From Acidobacteriaceae bacterium (lineage in GTDB: Bacteria > Acidobacteriota > Terriglobia > Terriglobales > Acidobacteriaceae): a stretch of DNA of 5,842 nt. The stretch covers positions 4,749 through 10,590 of the forward strand of contig PMBA01000101.1 of NCBI GenBank assembly GCA_003152795.1, read 5' to 3'. This document shows positions 1 to 5,315 of this stretch, piece after piece. How positions within the stretch are numbered: the first letter of the stretch is position 1; every line of letters begins with the position of its first letter. Both the position numbers and the translations under genes were made by a program. Under the pieces are notes generated by a model. That model was not told the origin of the DNA, searched no databases, and saw nothing but the letters and a program-made list of their open reading frames with translations.

Positions 1-49
1 CGAGGTTCGCAAGTACAGGCAAACTCATCTAGTCTATCCCGCACTGTGG

Positions 50-65
50 AAATCGGTCAAACCGA
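50..65 (-). terminator. Weak candidate terminator downstream of dtd
   Basis: Read on the minus strand, a 5-bp stem TCGGT/ACCGA with a TTG loop is followed by only three T residues, about 18 nt after the dtd stop codon. Position and orientation fit the end of the leftward transcript, but the stem is short and the U tract poor, so it may be chance. The rest of positions 1-82 shows no gene or RNA that I can recognise. Confidence 0.25.
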
Positions 66-82
66 AGGCTCTTACTCATCCT

Positions 83-532
83 TCAGAACCCCTTCCCCGA
101 ATCCAGCAAAATCGTCACCGGCCCCTCATTCACCAGCTCCACCTGCATCGTCTCCTGAAACCGCCCCGTCTCACACCGCAGCCCCGCCGCCCGCACCTTC
201 TCCACAAAATATTCATAAAGCTCGCGCGCCCGCTCCGGCGCAGCCGCCGCGTCGAACGACGGACGCCTCCCCTTCCGCGCATCTCCGTACAAGGTGAACT
301 GCGATACCACCAGCAACCCGCCGCCAACCTCCACCACGGATAAATTCATCTTGCCCCCGGCATCTTCAAAGATGCGCAGCCCAATCGTCTTCTCGGCAAG
401 ATAATCCGCCTCGGCGCGCGTGTCTCCCGCGCCCACCCCGAGCAGCACCAGCAGCCCGAGGCCGATCTCGCCCGTGATCTCGCCGCCCACACTTACTCGG
501 GCGCGGCTCACGCGCTGCACTACGGCGCGCAT
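83..532 (-). CDS. dtd: D-aminoacyl-tRNA deacylase (D-Tyr-tRNA(Tyr) deacylase)
   Basis: This cytoplasmic proofreading enzyme hydrolyses D-aminoacyl-tRNAs, and glycine mischarged on tRNA(Ala), and so keeps D-residues out of proteins. The 149-residue product has the usual family length (about 145-150) and starts with the typical [13 protein letters not shown]. Both signature motifs are visible: SQFTLYGD at residues 77-84, and the NEGPVT segment at 135-140, whose Gly137-cis-Pro138 supplies the chiral selectivity of the DTD fold. The basic KGRRPSF stretch (87-93) is also typical. The ATG directly abuts the TAA of the upstream DUF4440 gene (TAAATG), so it is probably expressed by translational coupling from that gene; no separate promoter is evident. 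The gene looks intact, and the identification is secure from motifs and length. Confidence 0.97.
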   Translation of the reverse strand: MRAVVQRVSRARVSVGGEITGEIGLGLLVLLGVGAGDTRAEADYLAEKTIGLRIFEDAGGKMNLSVVEVGGGLLVVSQFTLYGDARKGRRPSFDAAAAPERARELYEYFVEKVRAAGLRCETGRFQETMQVELVNEGPVTILLDSGKGF

Positions 533-979
533 TTAACGGGTCGCCTCGCCGAGCAGCGTCTCGTGCCCGGCCAGCGCCTGCCAGCGGCCGTCGCGGTAGG
601 TGAAGACGTCGGTGAAGCGGACCCGGGCCGCGACCTTGCCGGAAGCGTCCACAAGCGTGGCGAGTCCGCGCGTGAACCCGGAGTTACCCTCGACGTGCGC
701 GCGCATTTCGGAGAGGTGATTCACGCCGGGCTTGCGTTGCGGGATGTGCTCCAGCGTCTGGCTGCGCGTATGCAGCGAGCCATCGACGTCGGCGTCTTCG
801 AATTCGTCGGCCACCATGCAGGCAACGGTGTCAGCGTCCTTGCGGCTGAGGGCCGCGGCCCAGTCCCGCTCCAGTTCGACAAGCGCGGCCTCGGTCTTTG
901 GCTGATTTCTGGGGCAATCGGCGGCCAGGGCGGACAACACGAGCGCCAGCGGAACAGCCAGCAGGATCAGGATTTTCAC
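533..979 (-). CDS. Exported NTF2-like/DUF4440 domain protein
   Basis: This is a small protein of the SnoaL/NTF2-like fold (DUF4440 type) with no specific known reaction. I chose the GTG start at 979 because AGGA lies 7 nt upstream (minus strand, 987-990) and it opens directly into a signal peptide. The frame stays open to an ATG at 1039, but that extension reads through repeat DNA. The 148-residue product has a hydrophobic leader at residues 3-19 with probable signal peptidase I cleavage around ALA19-A20. A cysteine at 22 is not in a good lipobox, because Asp precedes it. The domain runs from about 29 to 143: an amphipathic helix with ELERDWAAAL, then DEFEDADVDGS, and the closing strand pair RFTDVFTYRDGRWQAL (121-136) that is characteristic of DUF4440 proteins. 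It is probably periplasmic and cotranscribed with dtd. No functional link to dtd is apparent. Confidence 0.85.
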   Translation of the reverse strand: MKILILLAVPLALVLSALAADCPRNQPKTEAALVELERDWAAALSRKDADTVACMVADEFEDADVDGSLHTRSQTLEHIPQRKPGVNHLSEMRAHVEGNSGFTRGLATLVDASGKVAARVRFTDVFTYRDGRWQALAGHETLLGEATR

Positions 980-1022
980 GTGCAAATCCTGACACGAGTT
1001 CGGCGCAATAAGCAAGAGCGAT

Positions 1023-1141
1023 AACCACCAAGGACACAAAGGTCCACGATGGAACTCTCCAGGGATTCCCGCGTTCGTGTTACTTCGTGCGCCTTTACTT
1101 CGTGTGACTTCGTGCGCTTTTACTTCGTGTCCTTCGTGGTT
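1023..1141. repeat. Imperfect inverted repeat with internal tandem 25-mers (ACGAAGG-type intergenic repeat)
   Basis: The left arm (1023-1041) and the reverse complement of the right arm (1123-1141) match at 17 of 19 positions; their shared core is AACCACNAAGGACAC. Between the arms, positions 1082-1106 and 1107-1131 form a tandem direct repeat of 25 bp with 23 identities. Each unit contains ACTTCGTG twice, so that octamer occurs at 1082, 1097, 1107 and 1122. The element fills the spacer between the divergent gene sets. Degenerate ACGAAGG-like spacer repeats are, from memory, common in Acidobacteria and Planctomycetes-type genomes. Their function is unknown to me. Confidence 0.85.
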
Positions 1142-1155
1142 GCCTTTTGTTCGTG

Positions 1156-1172
1156 GCGACGAATTTCGTCGC
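1156..1172. promoter_or_regulatory. Perfect 17-nt palindrome upstream of the amidohydrolase promoter
   Basis: GCGACGAATTTCGTCGC consists of two perfect 8-nt half-sites around a single central base. It ends 10 bp before the proposed -35 box of the amidohydrolase operon. Its position suggests a dimeric regulator site. It could equally be the outer part of the neighbouring repeat element, or a small hairpin. No regulator gene is nearby to support the operator reading. Confidence 0.4.
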
Positions 1173-1182
1173 GGCTTTCGCG

Positions 1183-1211
1183 TTGCCCCTTTTCGCCGCG
1201 CCTCCTACAAT
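1183..1211 (+). promoter_or_regulatory. Sigma70-type promoter for the amidohydrolase pair
   Basis: A -35 box TTGCCC (1183-1188, 4/6 to consensus) and a -10 box TACAAT (1206-1211, 5/6) are separated by exactly 17 bp. Transcription would begin near 1218, leaving a 5' leader of roughly 35-40 nt before the ATG at 1255. This is the best promoter-like match in the divergent spacer. Its presence also argues against the longer reading frame that starts at 1147. Confidence 0.6.
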
Positions 1212-1254
1212 CCGAGGTCTCGGCAAGCGAGCTTTTTCTCTTGGGGTTCGACAA

Positions 1255-2559
1255 ATGCGATTGATATCGGCAAGGAGTTTTGCGCTCCACTGCGTCTGCC
1301 TGACCATGACGCTGGCAGCGTCGGCGTATGCGCAATCCGCCGCCCATCACGACGTCATCATCAAGAACGCCACCGTGATGACCGTAACCCACGGCAACAT
1401 CCCGAATGGCTCCGTCTACATCAAAGACGGCAAGATCGCCGCCGTGGGCGAAAACGTGAACGCGCCCGCCACCGCCACCGTCATCGATGCCGGAGGAAGG
1501 TACCTCACCCCCGGCATCGTCGACTCCCACTCCCACATCGCGCTCGATGACGACGTCAACGAAGCCACCAGCCCCATCACGCCCCACATGATGATGAAGG
1601 ATGCCTTCGATTATCAGGACAAGGCCATCTACCGCGCGCTGGCCGGGGGCGTGACCACATCACTGCTGCTGCACGGATCGGCCAACATGATCGGCGGGCA
1701 GGCGGTCGTCATCAAGCACAAGTTCGGCGCCTCGCGCGATGAATTGCTTTTCCCCAACGCGCCCCGCTCGATCAAGTTCGCCAGCGGCGAAAATCCCAAG
1801 CGCGTCTATGGCGCCCGCGATCAACTCCCTTCCACTCGCATGGGCAATTTTGCCGTCCAACGCGAAGCTCTCGTTCAGGCCCAGGACTACATGCGCGAGT
1901 GGGACGCCTATAACGACAAAATCAAGCGTGGCGATAAAGACGCCAGGGATGCCACCCCTCCCAAGCACGACCTGAAGCTCGAAGCCCTCGCCGACATTCT
2001 GCGCGGCAAGCTCATGGTGCAGATCCATTGCTATCGCGCCGACGAAATGCTCACCGAGATTGCCATGGCCAAGGAATTCGGCTACAAGATTCGCGCCTTC
2101 CACCACGCCCTCGAAGCCTACAAGGTCGCCGACCAGCTCGCCGCCAACAACATCGCCATTGCCACCTTCTCCGACTGGTGGGGCTACAAGCAGGAGGCCT
2201 GGGACGCGATCCCCTGGAACGCCACGATGTCCATGCGCAAAGGCGTGCGCGTGGCCATCAAGAGCGACTCCGAGGATTACACCCGCCGCCTCAATCAGGA
2301 AGCCGCCAAGACCATCCGTTACGGCGGCGCCACCGAAGAGGAAGCCTTGAAGATGATCACCCTGAATGCCGCCTGGATCGTAGGCGTCGATGATCGCGTC
2401 GGTTCCATCGATGTCGGTAAAGATGCGGATCTCGTGATCTGGAACGGCTACCCGCTCTCCAGTTACGGCGTCCCCGACAAAGTCCTGATCGACGGCGAAG
2501 TCTACTTCGACAGAACCCAACCAGGCTTAGGGACCACACATTACAAGGAGGGGGAGTGA
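1255..2559 (+). CDS. Exported metal-dependent amidohydrolase (imidazolonepropionase-like)
   Basis: This is an amidohydrolase-superfamily hydrolase of the HutI-like group (COG1228 type); the substrate is unknown. I chose the ATG at 1255 (434 residues) because it lies just downstream of the promoter and opens into a signal peptide with probable cleavage at AYA26-Q27. The in-frame start at 1147 would translate promoter and repeat DNA. The domain begins with a beta-sandwich strand and IIKNATVMTVTHG. Barrel strand 1 carries the metal ligands in DSHSH (H92, H94). A GGQAVVIK block follows (147-154, with K154 a possible carboxylated lysine). Further candidate ligands are H258 (VQIH), H283/H284 (AFHH) and D338 (KSDSED). 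The C-terminal VGSIDVGKDADLVIW (382-396) is the family's closing motif. No strong Shine-Dalgarno precedes the ATG. The gene overlaps the next, homologous gene by 4 nt, so both are probably made together and act in the periplasm. Peptide-like or cyclic amide substrates are possible but unproven. Confidence 0.9.
   Translation: MRLISARSFALHCVCLTMTLAASAYAQSAAHHDVIIKNATVMTVTHGNIPNGSVYIKDGKIAAVGENVNAPATATVIDAGGRYLTPGIVDSHSHIALDDDVNEATSPITPHMMMKDAFDYQDKAIYRALAGGVTTSLLLHGSANMIGGQAVVIKHKFGASRDELLFPNAPRSIKFASGENPKRVYGARDQLPSTRMGNFAVQREALVQAQDYMREWDAYNDKIKRGDKDARDATPPKHDLKLEALADILRGKLMVQIHCYRADEMLTEIAMAKEFGYKIRAFHHALEAYKVADQLAANNIAIATFSDWWGYKQEAWDAIPWNATMSMRKGVRVAIKSDSEDYTRRLNQEAAKTIRYGGATEEEALKMITLNAAWIVGVDDRVGSIDVGKDADLVIWNGYPLSSYGVPDKVLIDGEVYFDRTQPGLGTTHYKEGE
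2545..2559 (+). promoter_or_regulatory. Shine-Dalgarno and GTGA stop/start overlap between the two amidohydrolase genes
   Basis: AAGGAGG at 2545-2551 lies inside the last codons of the first gene, 4 nt before a GTG at 2556. That GTG overlaps the TGA stop (2557-2559). The near-perfect Shine-Dalgarno and the GTGA overlap make this the likely start of the second gene rather than the ATG at 2607, and imply translational coupling. Confidence 0.75.
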
Positions 2560-3926
2560 AAAACCCGTTCTCAGTTCTCAGCTCTCAGTTTTCAGCGAGC
2601 CAACCCATGTGGAGCGGGCGCCCCCGCCCGCTGCCGTTGACCTTGCTTTTGCTCTTGATTCTGACTTTCGCACCGCAAGCCTTCACCCAGGAGAAGCCCC
2701 TAGCCCTGAAAGGCGCCAAGCTCTTAACCGTTACCCACGGCGTTATCGAGAACGGCGTGATCGTAATGCAGGCCGGGAAAATCACTGCGGTAGGCGCGGC
2801 CAGCGCGGTCAGCGTACCCAGCGACGCCAAAATCATCGACGCCACCGGCATGACCATCTATCCCGGCCTGATCGATTCTGAAACGCAGCTGGGTCTTACC
2901 GAAATCTCCGAGGAGAACATGACCAACGATCTGGTCGAGCCGAGCGACGAGATCATGCCCCACATGCACACCGCTGAAGCCTTCCACGCCGAGTCGGCCC
3001 TCATCCCGGTGGCGCGCATGAACGGCATCACCAACGCCGTAGTCGCTCCCGAAGGCGCGGACACGCTCCCCGGCCAGGATTCTTTCATTCAGCTCGCCGG
3101 AGCCTCCGCCACCGAGATGCTCCTCATCCGCGACATCGCCATGCCGCTCAACTTCACCGGCGATGAGCGCCGCAACAAAGGCGGTTTCGACAAGCGCAAG
3201 TTCCCGTCTACCCGCATGGGCCTGGCCGCTCAACTGCGCCAGTCCTTCCTCGATGCCCAGGACTACCGCGCGAAGTGGACCGACTACGATCGCAAGAAAA
3301 CCGACGCTGCCAAAGACAAGAAACCCGAACCCCTGGCTCCCAAGCGCGATCTCAAATTGGAAGCACTTCTGCCCTATCTCGAAGGCAGCAAAGCCATCGT
3401 GCTCGCCGCCCAGAGTCCAAGCGACCTCGAAACTGCCGTCAGCCTCGCCCACGAGTTCAAGCTCAAGTTCGTGCTCAACCACATCGCCCACTCCCAGCCC
3501 GTCCTCGACTACGTGGCCAGCCTCAAGGTCCCCGTCATCGTCGGCCCCATCTACGAAGCCCCGAAAGACGACGAGCGCTACGACACCGTCTACAGCCTTC
3601 CGGCGCAGCTCTACAAACGCGGCGTCAAGATCGTCTTTGCCTCGTATTCCGCGCACAACGTGCGCAACCTGCCCGACCAGGCGGGGTTCGCCACCGCCTT
3701 CGGCCTCCCCTACGACGAAGCGCTCAAGGCAATCACCATTAACGCCGCCGAAATCTGGGGAGTCGACGGCCAACTCGGTTCACTCGATGTCGGCAAGACC
3801 GCCAACGTCGTGGTTGCAAACGGCGATCCGCTGGATGTTAAAACCGATGTCAAGCAAGTCTTCATCGCTGGAAAAGAAGTCCCCATGACCGATCGCCAGG
3901 TCCGCCTCCGCGACGAATATAAGTAA
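2556..3926 (+). CDS. Exported amidohydrolase-like protein lacking most metal ligands (probable pseudoenzyme)
   Basis: This 456-residue protein is a homologue of the preceding amidohydrolase. The two share, in order, a (L/M)TVTHGxI(E/P)NG strand, IIDA/VIDA before barrel strand 1, PSTRMG, AQDY with a following W/Y segment, (H/R)DLKLEAL, and G(S)xDVGK near the C-terminus. The GTG start is set by a strong Shine-Dalgarno and a 4-nt overlap with the first gene. An ATG at 2607 (residue 18) is the alternative. The leader is unusual: a long n-region encoded by repeat DNA, then LPLTLLLLLILTF (26-38) and possible cleavage near AFT-Q45. The HxH of strand 1 is replaced by E109-T-Q111, the strand-5 His position by Ala285, and the strand-8 Asp position by Tyr364. 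Only H309 (LNHI) appears kept. I infer a non-catalytic or differently catalytic partner. The frame is intact along its whole length, so it is not decaying. Confidence 0.87.
   Translation: MKNPFSVLSSQFSASQPMWSGRPRPLPLTLLLLLILTFAPQAFTQEKPLALKGAKLLTVTHGVIENGVIVMQAGKITAVGAASAVSVPSDAKIIDATGMTIYPGLIDSETQLGLTEISEENMTNDLVEPSDEIMPHMHTAEAFHAESALIPVARMNGITNAVVAPEGADTLPGQDSFIQLAGASATEMLLIRDIAMPLNFTGDERRNKGGFDKRKFPSTRMGLAAQLRQSFLDAQDYRAKWTDYDRKKTDAAKDKKPEPLAPKRDLKLEALLPYLEGSKAIVLAAQSPSDLETAVSLAHEFKLKFVLNHIAHSQPVLDYVASLKVPVIVGPIYEAPKDDERYDTVYSLPAQLYKRGVKIVFASYSAHNVRNLPDQAGFATAFGLPYDEALKAITINAAEIWGVDGQLGSLDVGKTANVVVANGDPLDVKTDVKQVFIAGKEVPMTDRQVRLRDEYK
2567..2632. repeat. Four tandem heptamers plus a GC hairpin within the 5' end of the second amidohydrolase gene
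   Basis: Positions 2567-2594 are four head-to-tail 7-nt units: GTTCTCA, GTTCTCA, GCTCTCA and GTTTTCA. After a TGTGG (2608-2612) comes a perfect hairpin, with arms AGCGGGCG (2613-2620) and CGCCCGCT (2625-2632) and a CCCC loop. Both parts resemble material normally found in spacers of such genomes. Here they lie inside the reading frame and encode residues about 4-26 of the signal-peptide n-region. Because the unit is 7 nt, each copy is read in a different frame. Confidence 0.8.
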
Positions 3927-4068
3927 GACGAGGCTTCCCGGTCTCCAAAACCTCGCGAACCGCTCACCCTCGCCCCCGGAGGGATGACTGCCACCGTCCC
4001 ATGCGATCGAAACCACCGAGCGCATTTCCCAACCTTCAACTACAATTGGCACGCGAATTCCGTACACC

Positions 4069-4102
4069 TTGACAATGTGTTCCCAGAATCGTGATTTAAA
4101 TA
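4069..4102 (+). promoter_or_regulatory. Possible promoter of the lipoprotein gene
   Basis: A perfect TTGACA (4069-4074) precedes an AT-rich stretch TTTAAATA (4095-4102), the only such stretch near the gene, about 30 nt before the start codon. The spacing to the best -10-like hexamers is 20-21 bp, longer than optimal, so the exact -10 is uncertain. The gene sits more than 200 nt after the amidohydrolase stop, which makes its own promoter likely. Confidence 0.4.
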
Positions 4103-4130
4103 CTCACACCAGGAACTTAGGAGCGATTTT

Positions 4131-4691
4131 ATGAAAATTAAGCTTGCACTGACCGCCATCCTTGCGGGAATGATGTTCTTCACCGCCTGCGAAAATGCTC
4201 AGAAAACCGGCGCCGACGTTGCTATCAAGGCCGCCCAGACCGGATATGCCGCCGTCGCCGACCAGGCCACCCAATACGTCCCCGAACAGGCCAAAGACGT
4301 TCAGACCTCCATCCAATCCGCCAAAGACGCTTACGACAAAGGCGACTACGCCGCCGCGTTCGAAGCTTCCAAGGCTCTCCCCGGCAAGATAAAGGACCTG
4401 GCAGCGGCAGCCTCAGCCAAGAAAGACGAACTCACCGCCAAGTGGAACGACCTGAGCAGCTCCATGCCCGGCCTCGTTTCGGCCGTCCAGACCAAAGTCG
4501 ACGCCCTCACCAAGAGCCACAAACTTCCCGCAGGCGCCGCCGACAGCCTCGCTTCCGTCAAGCAGACCTGGACCGATGCCTCGGCCGCTTTCACCTCTGG
4601 ACAGATTCCCGAGGCCCTCGCGAAAGCCTCCGACGCCAAAGCCAAACTCACCGAACTCCAAACCAAGCTCGGCATCAAACCCGCGGCCTAA
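4131..4691 (+). CDS. Predicted Ala/Lys-rich helical lipoprotein, function unknown
   Basis: I do not recognise a named family. The 186-residue product starts at an ATG with AGGAG 7 nt upstream (4119-4123). It has a classic lipoprotein leader: KIK, a hydrophobic core, and a lipobox-like FTAC with Cys20 followed by E21-N22, so outer-membrane or periplasmic anchoring is likely. The mature part is almost entirely helical by composition (Ala, Lys, Asp, Thr, Gln), with only two Trp (105, 147). Two stretches resemble one another: residues 64-90 and 150-176 both follow A..A(Y/F)..G.(Y/I)..A(F/L) and then a charged helix ending in L. This is the look of a TPR-like helical hairpin, present twice. The gene is monocistronic by context, with a spacer and candidate promoter before it and a terminator after it. 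A role in the cell envelope or in stress is guesswork. Confidence 0.85.
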   Translation: MKIKLALTAILAGMMFFTACENAQKTGADVAIKAAQTGYAAVADQATQYVPEQAKDVQTSIQSAKDAYDKGDYAAAFEASKALPGKIKDLAAAASAKKDELTAKWNDLSSSMPGLVSAVQTKVDALTKSHKLPAGAADSLASVKQTWTDASAAFTSGQIPEALAKASDAKAKLTELQTKLGIKPAA

Positions 4692-4701
4692 CTCGATTCT
4701 C

Positions 4702-4755
4702 GTGTGGTGACGGGGCTCCGCCCCGTCCAGGCGGCGCAAAGCCCCGCCGCCACAC
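4702..4755. repeat. GC-rich branched inverted repeat (cruciform or three-way-junction type)
   Basis: An outer stem GTGTGG (4702-4707) pairs with CCACAC (4750-4755). Inside it is a perfect 8-bp hairpin GACGGGGC/GCCCCGTC with a TCC loop (4709-4727), then a second stem GGCGGC/GCCGCC (4730-4735 with 4746-4751) that competes with the outer stem for two bases. The layout suggests a REP-like intergenic element. It lies between the lipoprotein stop codon and its terminator, so it would be transcribed and could protect the 3' end of the mRNA. Confidence 0.7.
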
Positions 4756-4781
4756 TCAGCACCACCGCAGTCGTTCCATCT

Positions 4782-4815
4782 GGGCCGGGCGTTCTTTACC
4801 TGGCCCTTTCTTTTT
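4782..4815 (+). terminator. Intrinsic terminator of the lipoprotein gene
   Basis: GGGCCGGG (4782-4789) pairs with CCTGGCCC (4799-4806) through eight pairs, one of them a G-U wobble, with a 9-nt loop. It is followed at once by TTTCTTTTT (4807-4815). Strong stem plus U tract in the plus orientation is the standard Rho-independent layout. It should end the lipoprotein transcript and isolate it from acpP-fabF. Confidence 0.78.
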
Positions 4816-4931
4816 CCCCATCCTCAGTCGCCGTCCTCAGTTTGACCGCTCTCCCCACCGCCAGTTAGGATTCCGTAGTGATCTCCACTCAGATTACGTC
4901 CCCGCGGACCAGGTCTCTTCCGTCACTTCCT

Positions 4932-4960
4932 TTGCATACTTTCCCGATCCCTTTTAGACT
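4932..4960 (+). promoter_or_regulatory. Possible promoter for acpP-fabF
   Basis: TTGCAT (4932-4937) and TAGACT (4955-4960, 4/6 to the -10 consensus) are spaced by 17 bp, downstream of the terminator and about 100 nt before the acpP start. The -35 match is only partial. A promoter is expected here because the preceding gene is terminated. The exact boxes are a best guess. Confidence 0.4.
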
Positions 4961-5068
4961 ACTGGCTTCGACTTCATTCGATGCATCGCGCTACACGCAG
5001 TCGTAATTCAGCAAACGCCGGCCCGCATTCCGGACCCGCGATTCCCAGACTCAGAAACGAGGAGAAAC

Positions 5069-5314
5069 ATGGCAGCCGTTGATGAAAAAGTGAAACAGAT
5101 TATCGTCGAGCAGTTGGGTGTGGACGAGGGCGAGGTCACGCCCAGCGCCTCCTTTGTGGATGACCTGGGCGCCGATTCGCTCGATACCGTCGAGCTCGTC
5201 ATGGCCTTCGAAGAGGCCTTCGATATCGAAATCCCCGACGAGGATGCGGAAAAAATTCGCACCGTCTCCGACGCCGTCGACTACATCGGCAAGCACGCCA
5301 AGGCGGGCAAGTAA
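5069..5314 (+). CDS. acpP: Acyl carrier protein
   Basis: This is the small acidic cytoplasmic carrier of growing acyl chains in type II fatty-acid synthesis. Its serine is modified with 4'-phosphopantetheine. The 81 residues match the normal family length. The attachment site is Ser37 in [19 protein letters not shown], whose DSL and following helix are diagnostic. The acidic [23 protein letters not shown] (residues 51-73) is the typical helix III-IV end. GAGGAG (5059-5064) precedes the ATG by 4 nt. It is followed after a single base by fabF, the usual chromosomal partner, so the two form an operon. The gene is complete and ordinary. Confidence 0.98.
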   Translation: MAAVDEKVKQIIVEQLGVDEGEVTPSASFVDDLGADSLDTVELVMAFEEAFDIEIPDEDAEKIRTVSDAVDYIGKHAKAGK

Positions 5315-5315
5315 T

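Larger units (their letters stand above)
4692..5068 (+). other. Intergenic region between the lipoprotein gene and acpP
   Basis: This 377-nt stretch has no credible gene. In order it holds a GC-rich branched inverted-repeat element (4702-4755), an intrinsic terminator (4782-4815), two TCCTCAGT copies (4823-4830 and 4836-4843), and a possible promoter (4932-4960) before a roughly 100-nt acpP leader. The leader portion 4961-5058 shows no riboswitch or RNA motif that I recognise. Confidence 0.7.

Noticed and set aside
563..1024. Plus-strand open frame of 153 codons opposite the DUF4440 gene
   Set aside because: Its product has no recognisable domain, and the minus-strand frame has a signal peptide and a clear DUF4440 pattern. 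Long antisense frames are expected in GC-rich DNA.
980..1039. A 20-residue extension of the DUF4440 protein to an ATG at 1039
   Set aside because: It reads into the left arm of the inverted repeat. The GTG at 979 has AGGA at 7 nt and opens directly into the signal peptide.
980..1050. Minus-strand promoter for the DUF4440-dtd pair
   Set aside because: TTGGTG and TATTGC can be found, but the spacing is about 15 bp and they sit in repeat DNA. The match is too poor to list as a feature.
1023..1141. Possible CRISPR array
   Set aside because: The repeated words are 8-25 bp, degenerate, contiguous and without unique spacers of constant length. They form an inverted repeat instead, and no cas genes are present.
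1147..1254. A 36-residue N-terminal extension of the first amidohydrolase
   Set aside because: It would translate the palindrome and the best promoter in the spacer, and it places a second hydrophobic stretch before a normal signal peptide. The ATG at 1255 gives a standard leader.
2724..3773. Minus-strand open frame of 349 codons opposite the second amidohydrolase
   Set aside because: Its Gly/Val/Asp-rich product is the usual antisense shadow of GC-rich coding DNA, while the plus strand encodes a clear family member.
3927..4000. Terminator after the amidohydrolase pair
   Set aside because: Only weak stems such as CCCTC/GAGGG are present, and none is followed by a T tract.
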